Shown: positions 54,701 through 63,358 of the stretch, piece by piece
Numbering within the stretch: position 1 is the stretch's first letter
How the letters are laid out: every line of letters starts with the position of its first letter
Assembly (NCBI RefSeq): GCF_002847445.1
Contig: NZ_CP025430.1
Span: 682,001-746,000 of the forward strand
Direction of reading: 5' to 3'
DNA from: Paracoccus zhejiangensis
GTDB taxonomy: Bacteria > Pseudomonadota > Alphaproteobacteria > Rhodobacterales > Rhodobacteraceae
Length of the DNA stretch: 64,000 nt
Made by a program: the position numbers and the translations under genes
The notes under the pieces: generated by a model
Seen by the model: the letters and a program-made list of their open reading frames with translations, nothing else
What the model was told of the DNA's origin: nothing
Database searches by the model: none

Positions 54701-55399
54701 TCAGGCCGTTGTCCATGAATAGATCGCCAGCCCGACCCACAGCGCCGCGCCGATCAGCGGGGCCAGCCGATGGGCGAGGGGCGGCAGGCGCAACCGGATC
54801 CAGCGGCGCGGGCTCGGCTGGCGGCGCATCAGCCAGACGCGGCAGGCGAGGATCACATGGGTGATCGCCAGCGCCGAGAAAAGCCAGAAGCTCTGGATGT
54901 GGAAATCGCGGGTGACGGGGCCGGCGGCAAGGCGCTCGGGCACGAAGGGCACCCGGTTCGGCAAGCCCCACCAGACCGGCGCATAGCCCCAGCCCGGTCC
55001 CATGCCATGCAGGATCGGCCCTGACACCGGAATGACGAACGCCCCCACCATCAGCCCCCAGAAGACCACCCGGTCAAGCACCGGCGCCCAGCCCACCCGG
55101 CCCGTCGGCACCGCCCGCCGTCGCCAGGGCCGCAAGGCTATGGCGAGGCCGGGAACGAGGAACAGCATCGCCAGTCCGACAGTCTTGTGCAATCCATAAA
55201 TGGTGACCGTCCAGGCCGCCTCGCGACCCGCCGCATAGGGCAGCAGGTTGCCGTATTCGCTGATCCCGATGGCCAGAACCAGCCCGGGGGCGAGAATCCA
55301 GTGGAAGGTCCGCTCGGCCAGCCGCAAGAGCCGGCGCCCCGGTCTGGCCGCGCGCGATGCAGCTTGCACGGGTTTTCGATCCGTGTCCTGATTAGTCAC
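54701..55399 (-). CDS. Cytochrome b561-like membrane protein
   Basis: A 232-aa protein with four or five hydrophobic helices and His residues in the pattern of b561 hemes (ERTFHWILAPG, IYGLHKTVGLAM, DFHIQSFWLFSALAITHVILACRVW). A large loop with a GWGYAPVWWGLPNR segment faces one side. These proteins pass electrons between quinol and periplasmic carriers. It lies between the acyl-CoA ligase gene and divergent qhpR, so a link to amine dehydrogenase electron transfer is possible but not shown. Confidence 0.82.
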   Translation of the reverse strand: MTNQDTDRKPVQAASRAARPGRRLLRLAERTFHWILAPGLVLAIGISEYGNLLPYAAGREAAWTVTIYGLHKTVGLAMLFLVPGLAIALRPWRRRAVPTGRVGWAPVLDRVVFWGLMVGAFVIPVSGPILHGMGPGWGYAPVWWGLPNRVPFVPERLAAGPVTRDFHIQSFWLFSALAITHVILACRVWLMRRQPSPRRWIRLRLPPLAHRLAPLIGAALWVGLAIYSWTTA

Positions 55400-55502
55400 G
55401 ATATTTCAAGATGTTGAGTGATTTCATCGGCGGCTCGACACGCAGGTTTTCGTTGACGTAGCGTCGCCCTGCCGCTAACCCTTGGGCGGGGGGAAATTGG
55501 TG

Positions 55503-56495
55503 ATGGACAGCCCGTGGATCATCTCGGGTCCCTTGACGGCGGTCGAGGCGATCACGACCGGGGGCGTGGCCTCTGACTGTCGATCCGACGGCACCATGCC
55601 CCTGCGCGATTTCGTTGCCAGCCTTGAACGCATGGCCTCGGGTCTGGTCGATCCGGCGGCGATCTGGCGCGCCGGCGAGGTGATGGACCTGGCCCATCTC
55701 AGCGCGGTCGGCGTCGCGGTCGGGGCGGCCCCCACGCTTGGCGCGGCGCTGCGCTGTTTCGTCAGCTATTTCGGCACCGTGCAATCGGCCACATCGCTGG
55801 ATCTGGAACAGGACGGCGATCTGGTGCGGGTGCGCTATCGCGTGCTGGACGAGGATATCTGGCCGCGCGCCGCCGATGCGCAGCTGACGCTGGGGCTGGT
55901 CGCCGGCATGGTCAGGCGCTTTGCCCCCGATGCCGACCGGGTGCTGGCGGCCCAGCTTGAGGACAGCGATTGCCGCTCGGCCCGGGCGATCTCGGCGCAT
56001 CTGGCGCGGCCGATCCGGGGCGGCACCTACAATGCGCTGATCTTTCCCGCGCGGCTGATGGATCGCAGCCCGCGCCGGGTCGAGACGGAACCGCCCACTG
56101 ATTTCCGCGATGCCATTCAGGCGCTGGACCAGCATCTGCGCAAGGTCCGGGTGAACCAGCCGGTCAGCGACCGGGTGATCGACCTCCTGCTGCGCCGCAT
56201 GGGGCAGGAGGCGGCGGATCAGGATGCCATCGCCCGCGCCATGGGCATGTCGCGCCGCACGCTCCGCCGCAAGCTCGAGGGCGAGAACAGTTCCTTCCAC
56301 GAGCTGAACGAGATCTGCCGCCGCAATATCGGCCGCGCGCTGCTGACCCGCAGCGAGCTGCCGATGATCGAGATCGCGCTGCGTCTTGGCTATTCCGATC
56401 ATACCGCGTTCTCGCGGGCGTTCTCGCGCTGGTTCGGCATGTCGCCGCGCGACATCCGCAAGGCGGCGGGATCGGGCTCCAGCGTCACCACCTGA
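55503..56495 (+). CDS. qhpR: AraC family activator of the amine dehydrogenase genes
   Basis: A 330-aa regulator with an N-terminal AraC ligand-binding-like domain (to about 200) and a C-terminal double HTH (DAIARAMGMSRRTLRRKL ... IEIALRLGYSDHTAFSRAFSRWFGMSPRDIRK). In P. denitrificans qhpR encodes an AraC-type protein needed for amine-induced expression of the qhp genes, and it lies in the same place next to qhpF. ATG at 55503 is preferred; TTG 55482 and GTG 55500 are alternatives. Its last 97 bases overlap the convergent qhpF end. Confidence 0.88.
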   Translation: MDSPWIISGPLTAVEAITTGGVASDCRSDGTMPLRDFVASLERMASGLVDPAAIWRAGEVMDLAHLSAVGVAVGAAPTLGAALRCFVSYFGTVQSATSLDLEQDGDLVRVRYRVLDEDIWPRAADAQLTLGLVAGMVRRFAPDADRVLAAQLEDSDCRSARAISAHLARPIRGGTYNALIFPARLMDRSPRRVETEPPTDFRDAIQALDQHLRKVRVNQPVSDRVIDLLLRRMGQEAADQDAIARAMGMSRRTLRRKLEGENSSFHELNEICRRNIGRALLTRSELPMIEIALRLGYSDHTAFSRAFSRWFGMSPRDIRKAAGSGSSVTT

Positions 56496-58117
56496 TCAAA
56501 GGCCAGTTCGCGGGCGGGGCCGGCGTGGGCAATCATCAGGATCGTGCGGTCCGGGAACGTCGTCAGGATGGCGTGCAAGATGGTCCGCGCCGTGGGCGCA
56601 TCGACCTCGGATAGGCATTCATCCAGCACCAGCACGCGAAAGGGCAGCATCAGCGCACGCGCCAGCGCGATCCGCTGACGCTCGCCGCCCGAGAGATTGC
56701 GACCGGCCTCGGTCAGTGGGGTGTCGGCGGGCAGGTCGATCGCGGCGAGGGTCAGGGCTTGGGCGATCTGCGCATCGCTGGCCTCGGGGTCCGCGAGGAG
56801 CAGGTTCTCGGCGATGGTGCCGCGAAAGAGGGTGGCCGATTGCGGGACAACGGCGACCGCGCGGCGCAGGGCCAGCGGGTCCAGCCCGGCCACATCCTCG
56901 GCATCGAGATAGACCCTTGCGCCGGTTGCCGGGGCCGACAGTCCCGCCGCCAGTCCGGTCAGCGTCGATTTTCCGATGCCCGACGGTCCGTCGATCAGCA
57001 CCCGCGAACCGGCGGGAATGGTGAGGCTTACCGGCAGGTGCTTACCCGTGCGCCCGCGCGCCCGCACGAAGCGCAAGGCACCGGGACCGGGCGACGGCGC
57101 GCGGCCGCCGCGCTCGTCCATCTCGGGTCCGGCCAGTGCATTCAGCCGCGCCAGCGCCACCTGCGCCTGTGCCTGCGCGTGGTAGAGACCCAAGAGGTTC
57201 TGCAACGGCCCGGTCATCATGCCGACATAGCTGAGAAAGGCGATCAAGGCACCGACCTGCCATTGCCCGGTGACGACGAGCCAGCCGCCGCCCAGCAGGA
57301 TGCCGACGCGGACCAGCGCGCCGGTGATCTGCGGCACGGCGCTGACGAATTCCGACCAGCGGCGCTGGCGCATGAGCAGCGCGATCTGCCGCGATTGCAG
57401 CGGCGCGAATCCGGCGGCGCGCAGCGGCTGCGCCCCGAGCGTCCGCAGCGTGGTCAGCCCGGAAAAACCCTCGGCGAGATAGGAACTGACTTCGCCCCGG
57501 TTGCTGCGGATCTCCTCGGCGCGCTGCCTCGTGCGCGGGCGCGCCCAGCTGAGAAAGGCGAGGTTCAGCGGTGCCGCCATCAGCGGGATCAGCGCCAGCC
57601 GCCAGTCGAGGACGAACAGCATCACCGTGCCGCCGACCAGCCGGAACACCGATGAGGCCGCCGCCAGCACCGTGTCAAAGCCGAAACGCTGAATTTCAGC
57701 CGTGTCGCCATCGACCCGCGCCATGGTCTCGCCAAGGGTCAGCTGGGGTTGGTCAGGGCGGCGGAACAGCAGCGCGTCCAGTATCCGCCCGCGCAGGTCC
57801 ACCAGCATCCGGGCCGAGAAATGCAGGTGCATCAGGCTGTTGCCCACGGAACTGGCGAGGATCACCAGCCCGACGGCAAAGGTCAGCGCCGCATAATGCA
57901 GGACCGCCGGCCAATCCTGAGCCAAGAGCCCCTGATCAATCAGCATTTTTGTGAGCCAAGGCGGGAGCAGCGCCACCAGCGCCGCCATGAGCGATCCCGC
58001 CAGCACGATACCGATGCCCGGCAGGGCGCGGGCCAGCACCGGCACCAGCCACGGCCGCGCCGCACCTCCGAAGACGCCGCGCAGCAATTGCGCGGCCAAC
58101 CAGTCGCGGGCGCTCAT
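56399..58117 (-). CDS. qhpF: ABC transporter for amine dehydrogenase maturation
   Basis: A 572-aa half-transporter: an N-terminal six-helix membrane domain (to about 320), then an ATPase with Walker A GPSGIGKST (377-385), Q-loop VVPQSATLFRGTIAENL, signature LSGGERQR and Walker B VLVLDECLSEVD. QhpF is thought to move the processed gamma subunit to the periplasm, though the exact cargo is unproven. ATG at 58117 overlaps the qhpE stop by four bases. The last 30 or so residues are encoded antisense to the qhpR C-terminal HTH. Confidence 0.9.
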   Translation of the reverse strand: MSARDWLAAQLLRGVFGGAARPWLVPVLARALPGIGIVLAGSLMAALVALLPPWLTKMLIDQGLLAQDWPAVLHYAALTFAVGLVILASSVGNSLMHLHFSARMLVDLRGRILDALLFRRPDQPQLTLGETMARVDGDTAEIQRFGFDTVLAAASSVFRLVGGTVMLFVLDWRLALIPLMAAPLNLAFLSWARPRTRQRAEEIRSNRGEVSSYLAEGFSGLTTLRTLGAQPLRAAGFAPLQSRQIALLMRQRRWSEFVSAVPQITGALVRVGILLGGGWLVVTGQWQVGALIAFLSYVGMMTGPLQNLLGLYHAQAQAQVALARLNALAGPEMDERGGRAPSPGPGALRFVRARGRTGKHLPVSLTIPAGSRVLIDGPSGIGKSTLTGLAAGLSAPATGARVYLDAEDVAGLDPLALRRAVAVVPQSATLFRGTIAENLLLADPEASDAQIAQALTLAAIDLPADTPLTEAGRNLSGGERQRIALARALMLPFRVLVLDECLSEVDAPTARTILHAILTTFPDRTILMIAHAGPARELAFDQVVTLEPDPAALRMSRGDMPNQRENARENAV

Positions 58118-58767
58118 CGGGCGGCGGCCCGGCGGCGCTCGGGGCCGACATGTATGGCTTGCGCGGCGAGCCAGCCGAAAGGATCGCCCCGCGCCTCGTC
58201 CAGATGCGCGGCCAGATGCCCGGCGACGCGGGCGGCGGCGAGGCTGGCGCCGCCCATGCCCTTCCCGCCCTGTTCGGGCGAGGCGCACCACGCGCCGATG
58301 ATGTTTCCGGGCAGCAAGGACAGGTCATTCCAGCCACAGCGCGCATCGCCGGTGGCGGCGATCACGTCCGGATAGGCGGCGGGCCAGCAGGGCGCGCCAC
58401 GGGCCGGCGAGGCGGCAACGAGGATGACGCCCCGCTCCGCCGCCCGCGTACAGGCATCCCGCAGAACGGCACGGTCAGCGGCAAGACCAAGGCTCAACAG
58501 GATCAGGTCGCAATCCGCGGCGAGCCAGTCCACCGCCCGCGCCACCCGGTCCGCGCTGGTCACCGGCTTTTCGTCGAACACCTGCGCATGACGCAAGCGA
58601 ACGTCCGGCGCGGCGCGCTTGAGCATCGCGGCAACCGCGCTGCCATGCCCCAGCCGGTCGGGCCGGGCCGGGCCATCGCCCTCGGCATGAAAGGCGCGCG
58701 AATCCTGCATCTGGCCGGCGGGGCCGCCGCTGTCCACGATACCGATCAGGGGCGCGCGCGCCGCCAT
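58114..58767 (-). CDS. qhpE: Subtilisin-like leader protease of the amine dehydrogenase gamma subunit
   Basis: A 217-aa cytoplasmic S8-family protein with a complete triad: Asp12 in IVDSGG, His41 in LGHGSAVAAM and Ser175 in GGASLAAARVAGHL. It is short compared with secreted subtilisins and has no signal peptide or prodomain, in agreement with QhpE, which removes the 28-residue leader of QhpC after cross-linking. One base separates it from qhpB. Confidence 0.92.
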   Translation of the reverse strand: MAARAPLIGIVDSGGPAGQMQDSRAFHAEGDGPARPDRLGHGSAVAAMLKRAAPDVRLRHAQVFDEKPVTSADRVARAVDWLAADCDLILLSLGLAADRAVLRDACTRAAERGVILVAASPARGAPCWPAAYPDVIAATGDARCGWNDLSLLPGNIIGAWCASPEQGGKGMGGASLAAARVAGHLAAHLDEARGDPFGWLAAQAIHVGPERRRAAAR

Positions 58768-58768
58768 G

Positions 58769-59851
58769 TCACTCGTCCCGCTGGAACACGCGGGTCGAGG
58801 CCAGCGAGATCGAGGCGCCGTCGGGCATCAGCACCTCGCCCTTGCGCTCCAGCGTCTCGGCATCATAGGCCGCCACATCGCCCATCGCGCCCCCCAGATA
58901 GACGGTCTTGCCATCGCTCGAGACGTTCACCGAGTAGTAACTGTGCGGCAGCGGCACCCGCTTGATCGGCTTCGAGGTGGCAAGGTCGAAACTGGAAAGG
59001 TTGTTATAGGCGGCATAGAGCCGGGTCTTGTCGGTCGGGCTGACCGCCGAGGAGAAATAGAAGATATCGGCCACCTCGACCTCCTGCATCTTCAGCTCGC
59101 CGGTGGTCAGGTCCTGCGTCAGCATCCCGGTGCGGAAGGCGGTCGGATCGCCCGGCAGGTCCAGCCGCGCGGCATAGAAGGGGGTCGAGATCACATCGGC
59201 CTGCTCGAATTGCGACCAGGCGTCCAGCACGTCGGGCTGCGAATATTTCTCGGTCTCCCAGCCATGGATCGGCTTTTCCTCGATCTGCTTGCCGGTGGCG
59301 TCGAAGACATACATCTTGCGCCCCATGCCGAAGATCTTGGTGCCGTCGGTGGACCAGGCCAGCAGACCGATCTGCCTCGGCGCCTCGACGGTGGATTTCA
59401 GCGCCCCGGTCTCGGCGTCATAGAACGCGAGCCGCGAGGGCTGCACCTGAAACTCGTCGGCCAGCATCTTCACCGGGCTCTGGAACACCACCAGCGTCTT
59501 GCCATCGGGCGACAGGTCCATGCCGAACATGCCCTTCACCCGCTCGTCGGCGCTGGTCATGTCGATGCGGTTCACCGTCTCGCCCGAGACCAGATCGACG
59601 ATGGCGATGCTTTCCAGCTTGTTCATCATCACATAGGCGCGGGTGCCCTCGGCATTCACCACCGGCAATTGCGGGACCGGGCCGGCGTTTTCCAGCGTGA
59701 TCACCTTGTCGATGGCCATGGCCTCGGCATCGACGATGACCAGCTTGTCGGGCCGCGATGGCACAATCAGGTAATCCTTGGCCATGGCGGGCAGGGCGGT
59801 CGCCATCAGCGCGGCAAGGGCGGTGGCGATCTTGGCGGGGCGGAGCGTCAT
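58769..59851 (-). CDS. qhpB: Quinohemoprotein amine dehydrogenase beta subunit
   Basis: A 360-aa periplasmic seven-bladed beta-propeller. A Sec signal (MTLRPAKIATALAALMATALPAMA, cleaved before KDYL) precedes propeller blades such as KLVIVDAEAMAIDKVITLEN, MDLSPDGKTLVVFQSP and PHSYYSVNVSSDGKTVYLGG. It packs over the gamma subunit and shapes the active site. ATG at 59851 is preferred to a GTG two codons earlier that overlaps the qhpC stop. Confidence 0.94.
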   Translation of the reverse strand: MTLRPAKIATALAALMATALPAMAKDYLIVPSRPDKLVIVDAEAMAIDKVITLENAGPVPQLPVVNAEGTRAYVMMNKLESIAIVDLVSGETVNRIDMTSADERVKGMFGMDLSPDGKTLVVFQSPVKMLADEFQVQPSRLAFYDAETGALKSTVEAPRQIGLLAWSTDGTKIFGMGRKMYVFDATGKQIEEKPIHGWETEKYSQPDVLDAWSQFEQADVISTPFYAARLDLPGDPTAFRTGMLTQDLTTGELKMQEVEVADIFYFSSAVSPTDKTRLYAAYNNLSSFDLATSKPIKRVPLPHSYYSVNVSSDGKTVYLGGAMGDVAAYDAETLERKGEVLMPDGASISLASTRVFQRDE

Positions 59852-59853
59852 GG

Positions 59854-60180
59854 TCACACCTTGCTTTCGGGGAAGACGGATTGCAGCTGGCGCCAGTCCT
59901 TGTGGACATCGGCGGCATCATCGGACCAGTTCGGATAGGTGTTCATGGTGTCGGCTACCTGCGCCGGCCACCAGCAGGGATCGGCGCAACCATAAAGATC
60001 GGCCTCCATCGGCTGGCACAGGTTGCCGACGCCGCCAAAGGCGTCGATCTCCCATCCCGGATCAAACGAGGTGGTGCAGCCGACCATCGAGTTCATGGCG
60101 ACGACCTCGTCCTCCTTGCCTTCGGCGGCGGCCTCGGTGAATTGCTGGGCCTTGGCATTGGCGGGGGTCAGATGTTTCAT
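59854..60180 (-). CDS. qhpC: Quinohemoprotein amine dehydrogenase gamma subunit (CTQ-bearing)
   Basis: A 108-aa protein with a 28-residue leader ([10 protein letters not shown]... to VVA) and an 80-residue mature chain. Counting from the Met after the leader, the cross-link partners fall exactly where they are in known structures: Cys7-Glu16, Cys27-Asp33, Cys41-Asp49, and Cys37-Trp43, which form the cysteine tryptophylquinone cofactor. The leader is not a Sec signal; it is removed by QhpE. Start shared by one base with the qhpD stop (TGATG). Confidence 0.96.
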   Translation of the reverse strand: MKHLTPANAKAQQFTEAAAEGKEDEVVAMNSMVGCTTSFDPGWEIDAFGGVGNLCQPMEADLYGCADPCWWPAQVADTMNTYPNWSDDAADVHKDWRQLQSVFPESKV

Positions 60181-61610
60181 CAGGCGGCACTCCTGGGCTG
60201 AAGATGGGCGCGGAAGAACCCGGGGTTCGCGCGCATGATGCGGGTATAGGCAGCGATGCCGAAATCGACCCAATCGCGCAGCAGGTCGCAATAGTGATAG
60301 ACTGGCGCGAAGGGATCGCCCTGTCGGGCATAGCTTTCGTGATAGCAGCCGCCCGCGCAGATCGAGCGGATGCGGCAGGTCTTGCAGCCGAAATTGCTGC
60401 GGTCCTGCGCCTGTTCGACAAAGGCAGCCAGCTTCGGCACGTCGATGCCCTTGTTCACATTGCCATAGGTCGGCTGGTTCGAGCCGACGAAGCGGTGGCA
60501 GAGGTGCAGGTCGCCCTCCTTGTCCACCGCCAGAAGACCAAGGCCGGCGCCGCAGGGCACGGCCTTCTTCATGCCGCTGGCGATGTCGGACAGCAGCTGG
60601 TGCATGTTCGAGAAGCCGATATTCTCCCCCCGGATCGCCGCCTCGACATAGCGGCGGCCAAGGGTTTTCATGTCCTCGAAGACCGATTTCAGCATCTCGG
60701 GTTGCAGGTTGAAAACCGCGATCGGTCCCGAGGTCGCCGGGCCAAAGCCCACCTCGGCAAAGCCCAGATCGTTGATCAGGTGATCATGGATCGCCAGCAC
60801 ATCGGTCACGCCTGCGGTCAGTGTCACCCGCGCGCCCACCGGCCGTGCGTTATAGCGCGAGAGCAGCATCGCGACCTTCTTCGCCACCACGTCATAGGTG
60901 CCGCGCCCGCCCACGGTCTTGCGGTTCTTGTCATGCAGCGCGCGTGGCCCGTCCATGCTGACCGTCAAGCCGAAGCGATGGGCGTTCAGCCAGTCGACGA
61001 TTTCCTCGGTCAGAAGCGTGGCATTGGTGGTCAGGGTGAAATCGACCGTCTTGCCAAGATCGGCCACCTGCGCCTCGGTGTAATCGACCACCTGCCGGAT
61101 CAGCGGCATGTTCGACAGCGGCTCGCCGCCGAAGAAGACCACGTTCACCTTGTCGCGGCTGGCCGCCTGTTTCAGCAGCAGGTCGATCGCGGCGCGGGCG
61201 GTGGCAAAGTCCATCTTCTCGCCCTTGGCGGGCGTGGTCAGGTCTTCCTTGTAGCAATAGGTGCAAGCGAGGTTGCAGCCGGTATTCACGTTGAGGATGA
61301 TCGTGGACAGGGGAATGTCCTCGACCTTCTGCACGGTGATCGGCCGGCCCGGATCGGCGCTGTCCCTGAGGATATCGAGGGTGATCAGGCTCTGCACGCT
61401 TTCGGCCAGATCGGCGGGCGGGAAGCGATGGCCCAGCTCGCTTTGCAGCGTGCCGGCGTCAGCCACGCCCAGCTTGCGGAAAAGCTCGTAGACCGAGGCG
61501 CTTACCGTATCCATCTCGAAGAGGCTCGAGGTCGGCACATGCATCAGCATGGCCAGCCCATCCACATCGACGCGGTGGGCATTGTGTTTGATCAGTGTCA
61601 GCGAACCCAT
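60180..61610 (-). CDS. qhpD: Radical SAM peptide-crosslinking enzyme
   Basis: A 476-aa radical SAM/SPASM enzyme. Cys112, Cys116 and Cys119 ([13 protein letters not shown]) ligate the SAM [4Fe-4S] cluster; GGEP follows; C-terminal Cys in [24 protein letters not shown] and YHYCDLL bind the auxiliary clusters. It forms the Cys-to-Asp/Glu thioether bonds in QhpC, one of the first such enzymes described. ATG at 61610 is supported by family length; 10 bases after qhpA. Confidence 0.95.
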   Translation of the reverse strand: MGSLTLIKHNAHRVDVDGLAMLMHVPTSSLFEMDTVSASVYELFRKLGVADAGTLQSELGHRFPPADLAESVQSLITLDILRDSADPGRPITVQKVEDIPLSTIILNVNTGCNLACTYCYKEDLTTPAKGEKMDFATARAAIDLLLKQAASRDKVNVVFFGGEPLSNMPLIRQVVDYTEAQVADLGKTVDFTLTTNATLLTEEIVDWLNAHRFGLTVSMDGPRALHDKNRKTVGGRGTYDVVAKKVAMLLSRYNARPVGARVTLTAGVTDVLAIHDHLINDLGFAEVGFGPATSGPIAVFNLQPEMLKSVFEDMKTLGRRYVEAAIRGENIGFSNMHQLLSDIASGMKKAVPCGAGLGLLAVDKEGDLHLCHRFVGSNQPTYGNVNKGIDVPKLAAFVEQAQDRSNFGCKTCRIRSICAGGCYHESYARQGDPFAPVYHYCDLLRDWVDFGIAAYTRIMRANPGFFRAHLQPRSAA

Positions 61611-61620
61611 GATGCCCCCC

Positions 61621-63177
61621 TCAGCGGATCGGTGTGTCGACGAAACGCTGGACCGTGGCGTAAAGATGCCCGCGACCCTCCAGCGTGGTCTCGCCATCCT
61701 TGACGGTGGCGATGACGGCGAGGTTGCCGGTGTTGTTGGTGCCCATCACCCGTTCGGGATTGGGGCCGGCATCGGCGGGGTGGAAGACACCGCTGGCGTC
61801 GATCTCGCCCGCGAATTGTGCGTCCTTCATGTCGGCGGCGATCTTGTCGAAATCCTCGACCTTCCACTCCGCCGTCAGCGCGCCAACGCGGATGTCATCC
61901 TCGGTCCCGGGCTTGCCATCGGCGCCATTGAGCCAGCCGATCGCGTCGAAGGTGGCGGGCTGTTTCGGGATCGGGCCATCGGCCCCGCCAACGCGGGAAT
62001 AGGTCGTGGCGGGCTCGACCGAGACCCGGTCAAGCGCGGTATAGACAGCGACGGCATCGGCCAGCTTCGCCTCGCCCACGCCGATCTCGCCGCGACCGGC
62101 GGCGGCATCGGCGGCGGCGGTGACCTTCAGCACCACGGCAGCCGGATCGCTGCTGACCACCTCGGCGGTCAGCCCGGCGGGCAGGATCGGATCACCCGAG
62201 AGGCCGACACCGGCGATCCGCATCTCGACCGTTTCGCCGGCCTTCACATGGTCGGGCGCGACCGACAGGATCTGCGCCGCCCCGTCGCTGCGCACGGCAT
62301 GGATGCGCCCGCCGACCGAGCTTTGCCCGGTGTGGAACCAGCGCCCTTCCATCGAGCCATCGGCGCGAAGTGCCATCACCTCGCGCAGCCTCTGCTCGCC
62401 CGCCGTCATCGAGGCGCGCCATTCGCCGGCCCCGTAGAGATAGGCCTGCCCGCTGCGCTCCTCGGTCGAGCCATCGGCAAAGGTCAGGGACTGGGTGACG
62501 GTATAGCCATCACCCTCCTTGGCGATGGTCAGCGTGCCGTCATAGGCACCGCGCCCCGGCTGCCGCCCGGCAATGCGCCATTCTCCCGACAGATCGGCGT
62601 CGGATTTCGCCGGTGCCTCGCCGTGGACATAGGCCTCGGTCAGGTTCTTCAGCACCTGGTCATTGGCGATGGCCCACCAGTCGCGGTCCCGCGCCAGCGC
62701 CTGATATTCCAGCGAAGGATATTGGCCGAGATGGAAGTTGATCAGCTTCTTCCAGTCATCGCCGGTGCGCCGCTGCAATGCCACCCGGGCATAGGAATGG
62801 CAGCGACCGCAGGTCTCGCTCATCAGCTGGTCGGGCCCCTGGTCGGTGGCATTCGGTTCCTGTTCGAGGATATAGCGCCGGCCCTCGGTCTCCTCGATGG
62901 TCAGCCCGCGCGTATCGGCCAGGTGGCGCACGACAGAGACGAATTCCTCGTCGCTCAGCGGCACGCCGTAATTGCGCATCATTCGCACCACGTTCATCTC
63001 CCAGCCCTCGGGGGTGCGGCGGCTGTCATCGATGCGGGAGTATTTGCCATCCTCGCCCTGCACATGGCAGGCGGCGCAGACGGTCGACAGGACCTCTTCG
63101 CCATCCTGTGCCAGCGCAGGCGCGGCGGTCAGGAGGGCGGCGGAGGCGAGAAGCGTGGCGAGGGAGGTGCGGTGCAT
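61621..63177 (-). CDS. qhpA: Quinohemoprotein amine dehydrogenase alpha subunit (diheme)
   Basis: A 518-aa periplasmic subunit with a Sec signal (cleavage near ALA-QDGEE). It has two heme c motifs, CAACH (Cys34/37, His38) and CGRCH (Cys123/126, His127), then three beta-barrel/Ig-like domains (from about 190), the four-domain plan of QHNDH alpha. The hemes pass electrons from CTQ to an external cytochrome or cupredoxin. First gene of the qhpADCBEF operon; MHRTSLATLL at 63177 is the start that yields a proper signal peptide. Confidence 0.95.
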   Translation of the reverse strand: MHRTSLATLLASAALLTAAPALAQDGEEVLSTVCAACHVQGEDGKYSRIDDSRRTPEGWEMNVVRMMRNYGVPLSDEEFVSVVRHLADTRGLTIEETEGRRYILEQEPNATDQGPDQLMSETCGRCHSYARVALQRRTGDDWKKLINFHLGQYPSLEYQALARDRDWWAIANDQVLKNLTEAYVHGEAPAKSDADLSGEWRIAGRQPGRGAYDGTLTIAKEGDGYTVTQSLTFADGSTEERSGQAYLYGAGEWRASMTAGEQRLREVMALRADGSMEGRWFHTGQSSVGGRIHAVRSDGAAQILSVAPDHVKAGETVEMRIAGVGLSGDPILPAGLTAEVVSSDPAAVVLKVTAAADAAAGRGEIGVGEAKLADAVAVYTALDRVSVEPATTYSRVGGADGPIPKQPATFDAIGWLNGADGKPGTEDDIRVGALTAEWKVEDFDKIAADMKDAQFAGEIDASGVFHPADAGPNPERVMGTNNTGNLAVIATVKDGETTLEGRGHLYATVQRFVDTPIR

Positions 63178-63261
63178 CGCGTCGATGATCCTCTGGCTGG
63201 GCGGCCGGGCCGCGGGACTGGAGTTGACGCGGAGTGAAGCAGAGGGCCGCAGGCGAAAACT

Positions 63262-63312
63262 TGACATTTTCGGACACAGTGGACCGGCGGGGCAGAATGG
63301 CCGCAAATGTCA
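63262..63312. promoter_or_regulatory. Inverted repeat in the qhpA-qhpG intergenic region, candidate QhpR site
   Basis: TGACATTTTCGG (63262-63273, plus strand) is repeated on the minus strand as TGACATTTGCGG (63312-63301): 12 bases with one mismatch, in opposite orientations, 27 bp apart. They fill the 181-bp divergent promoter region. AraC-type regulators bind such paired half-sites, so QhpR control of both qhpA and qhpG is proposed. The left copy also contains a TTGACA -35-like word. Confidence 0.55.
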
Positions 63313-63358
63313 CCTTTCCGTTGCGCGGGATGCGGATGCTGCCGGCAAGGGGGTGCCG

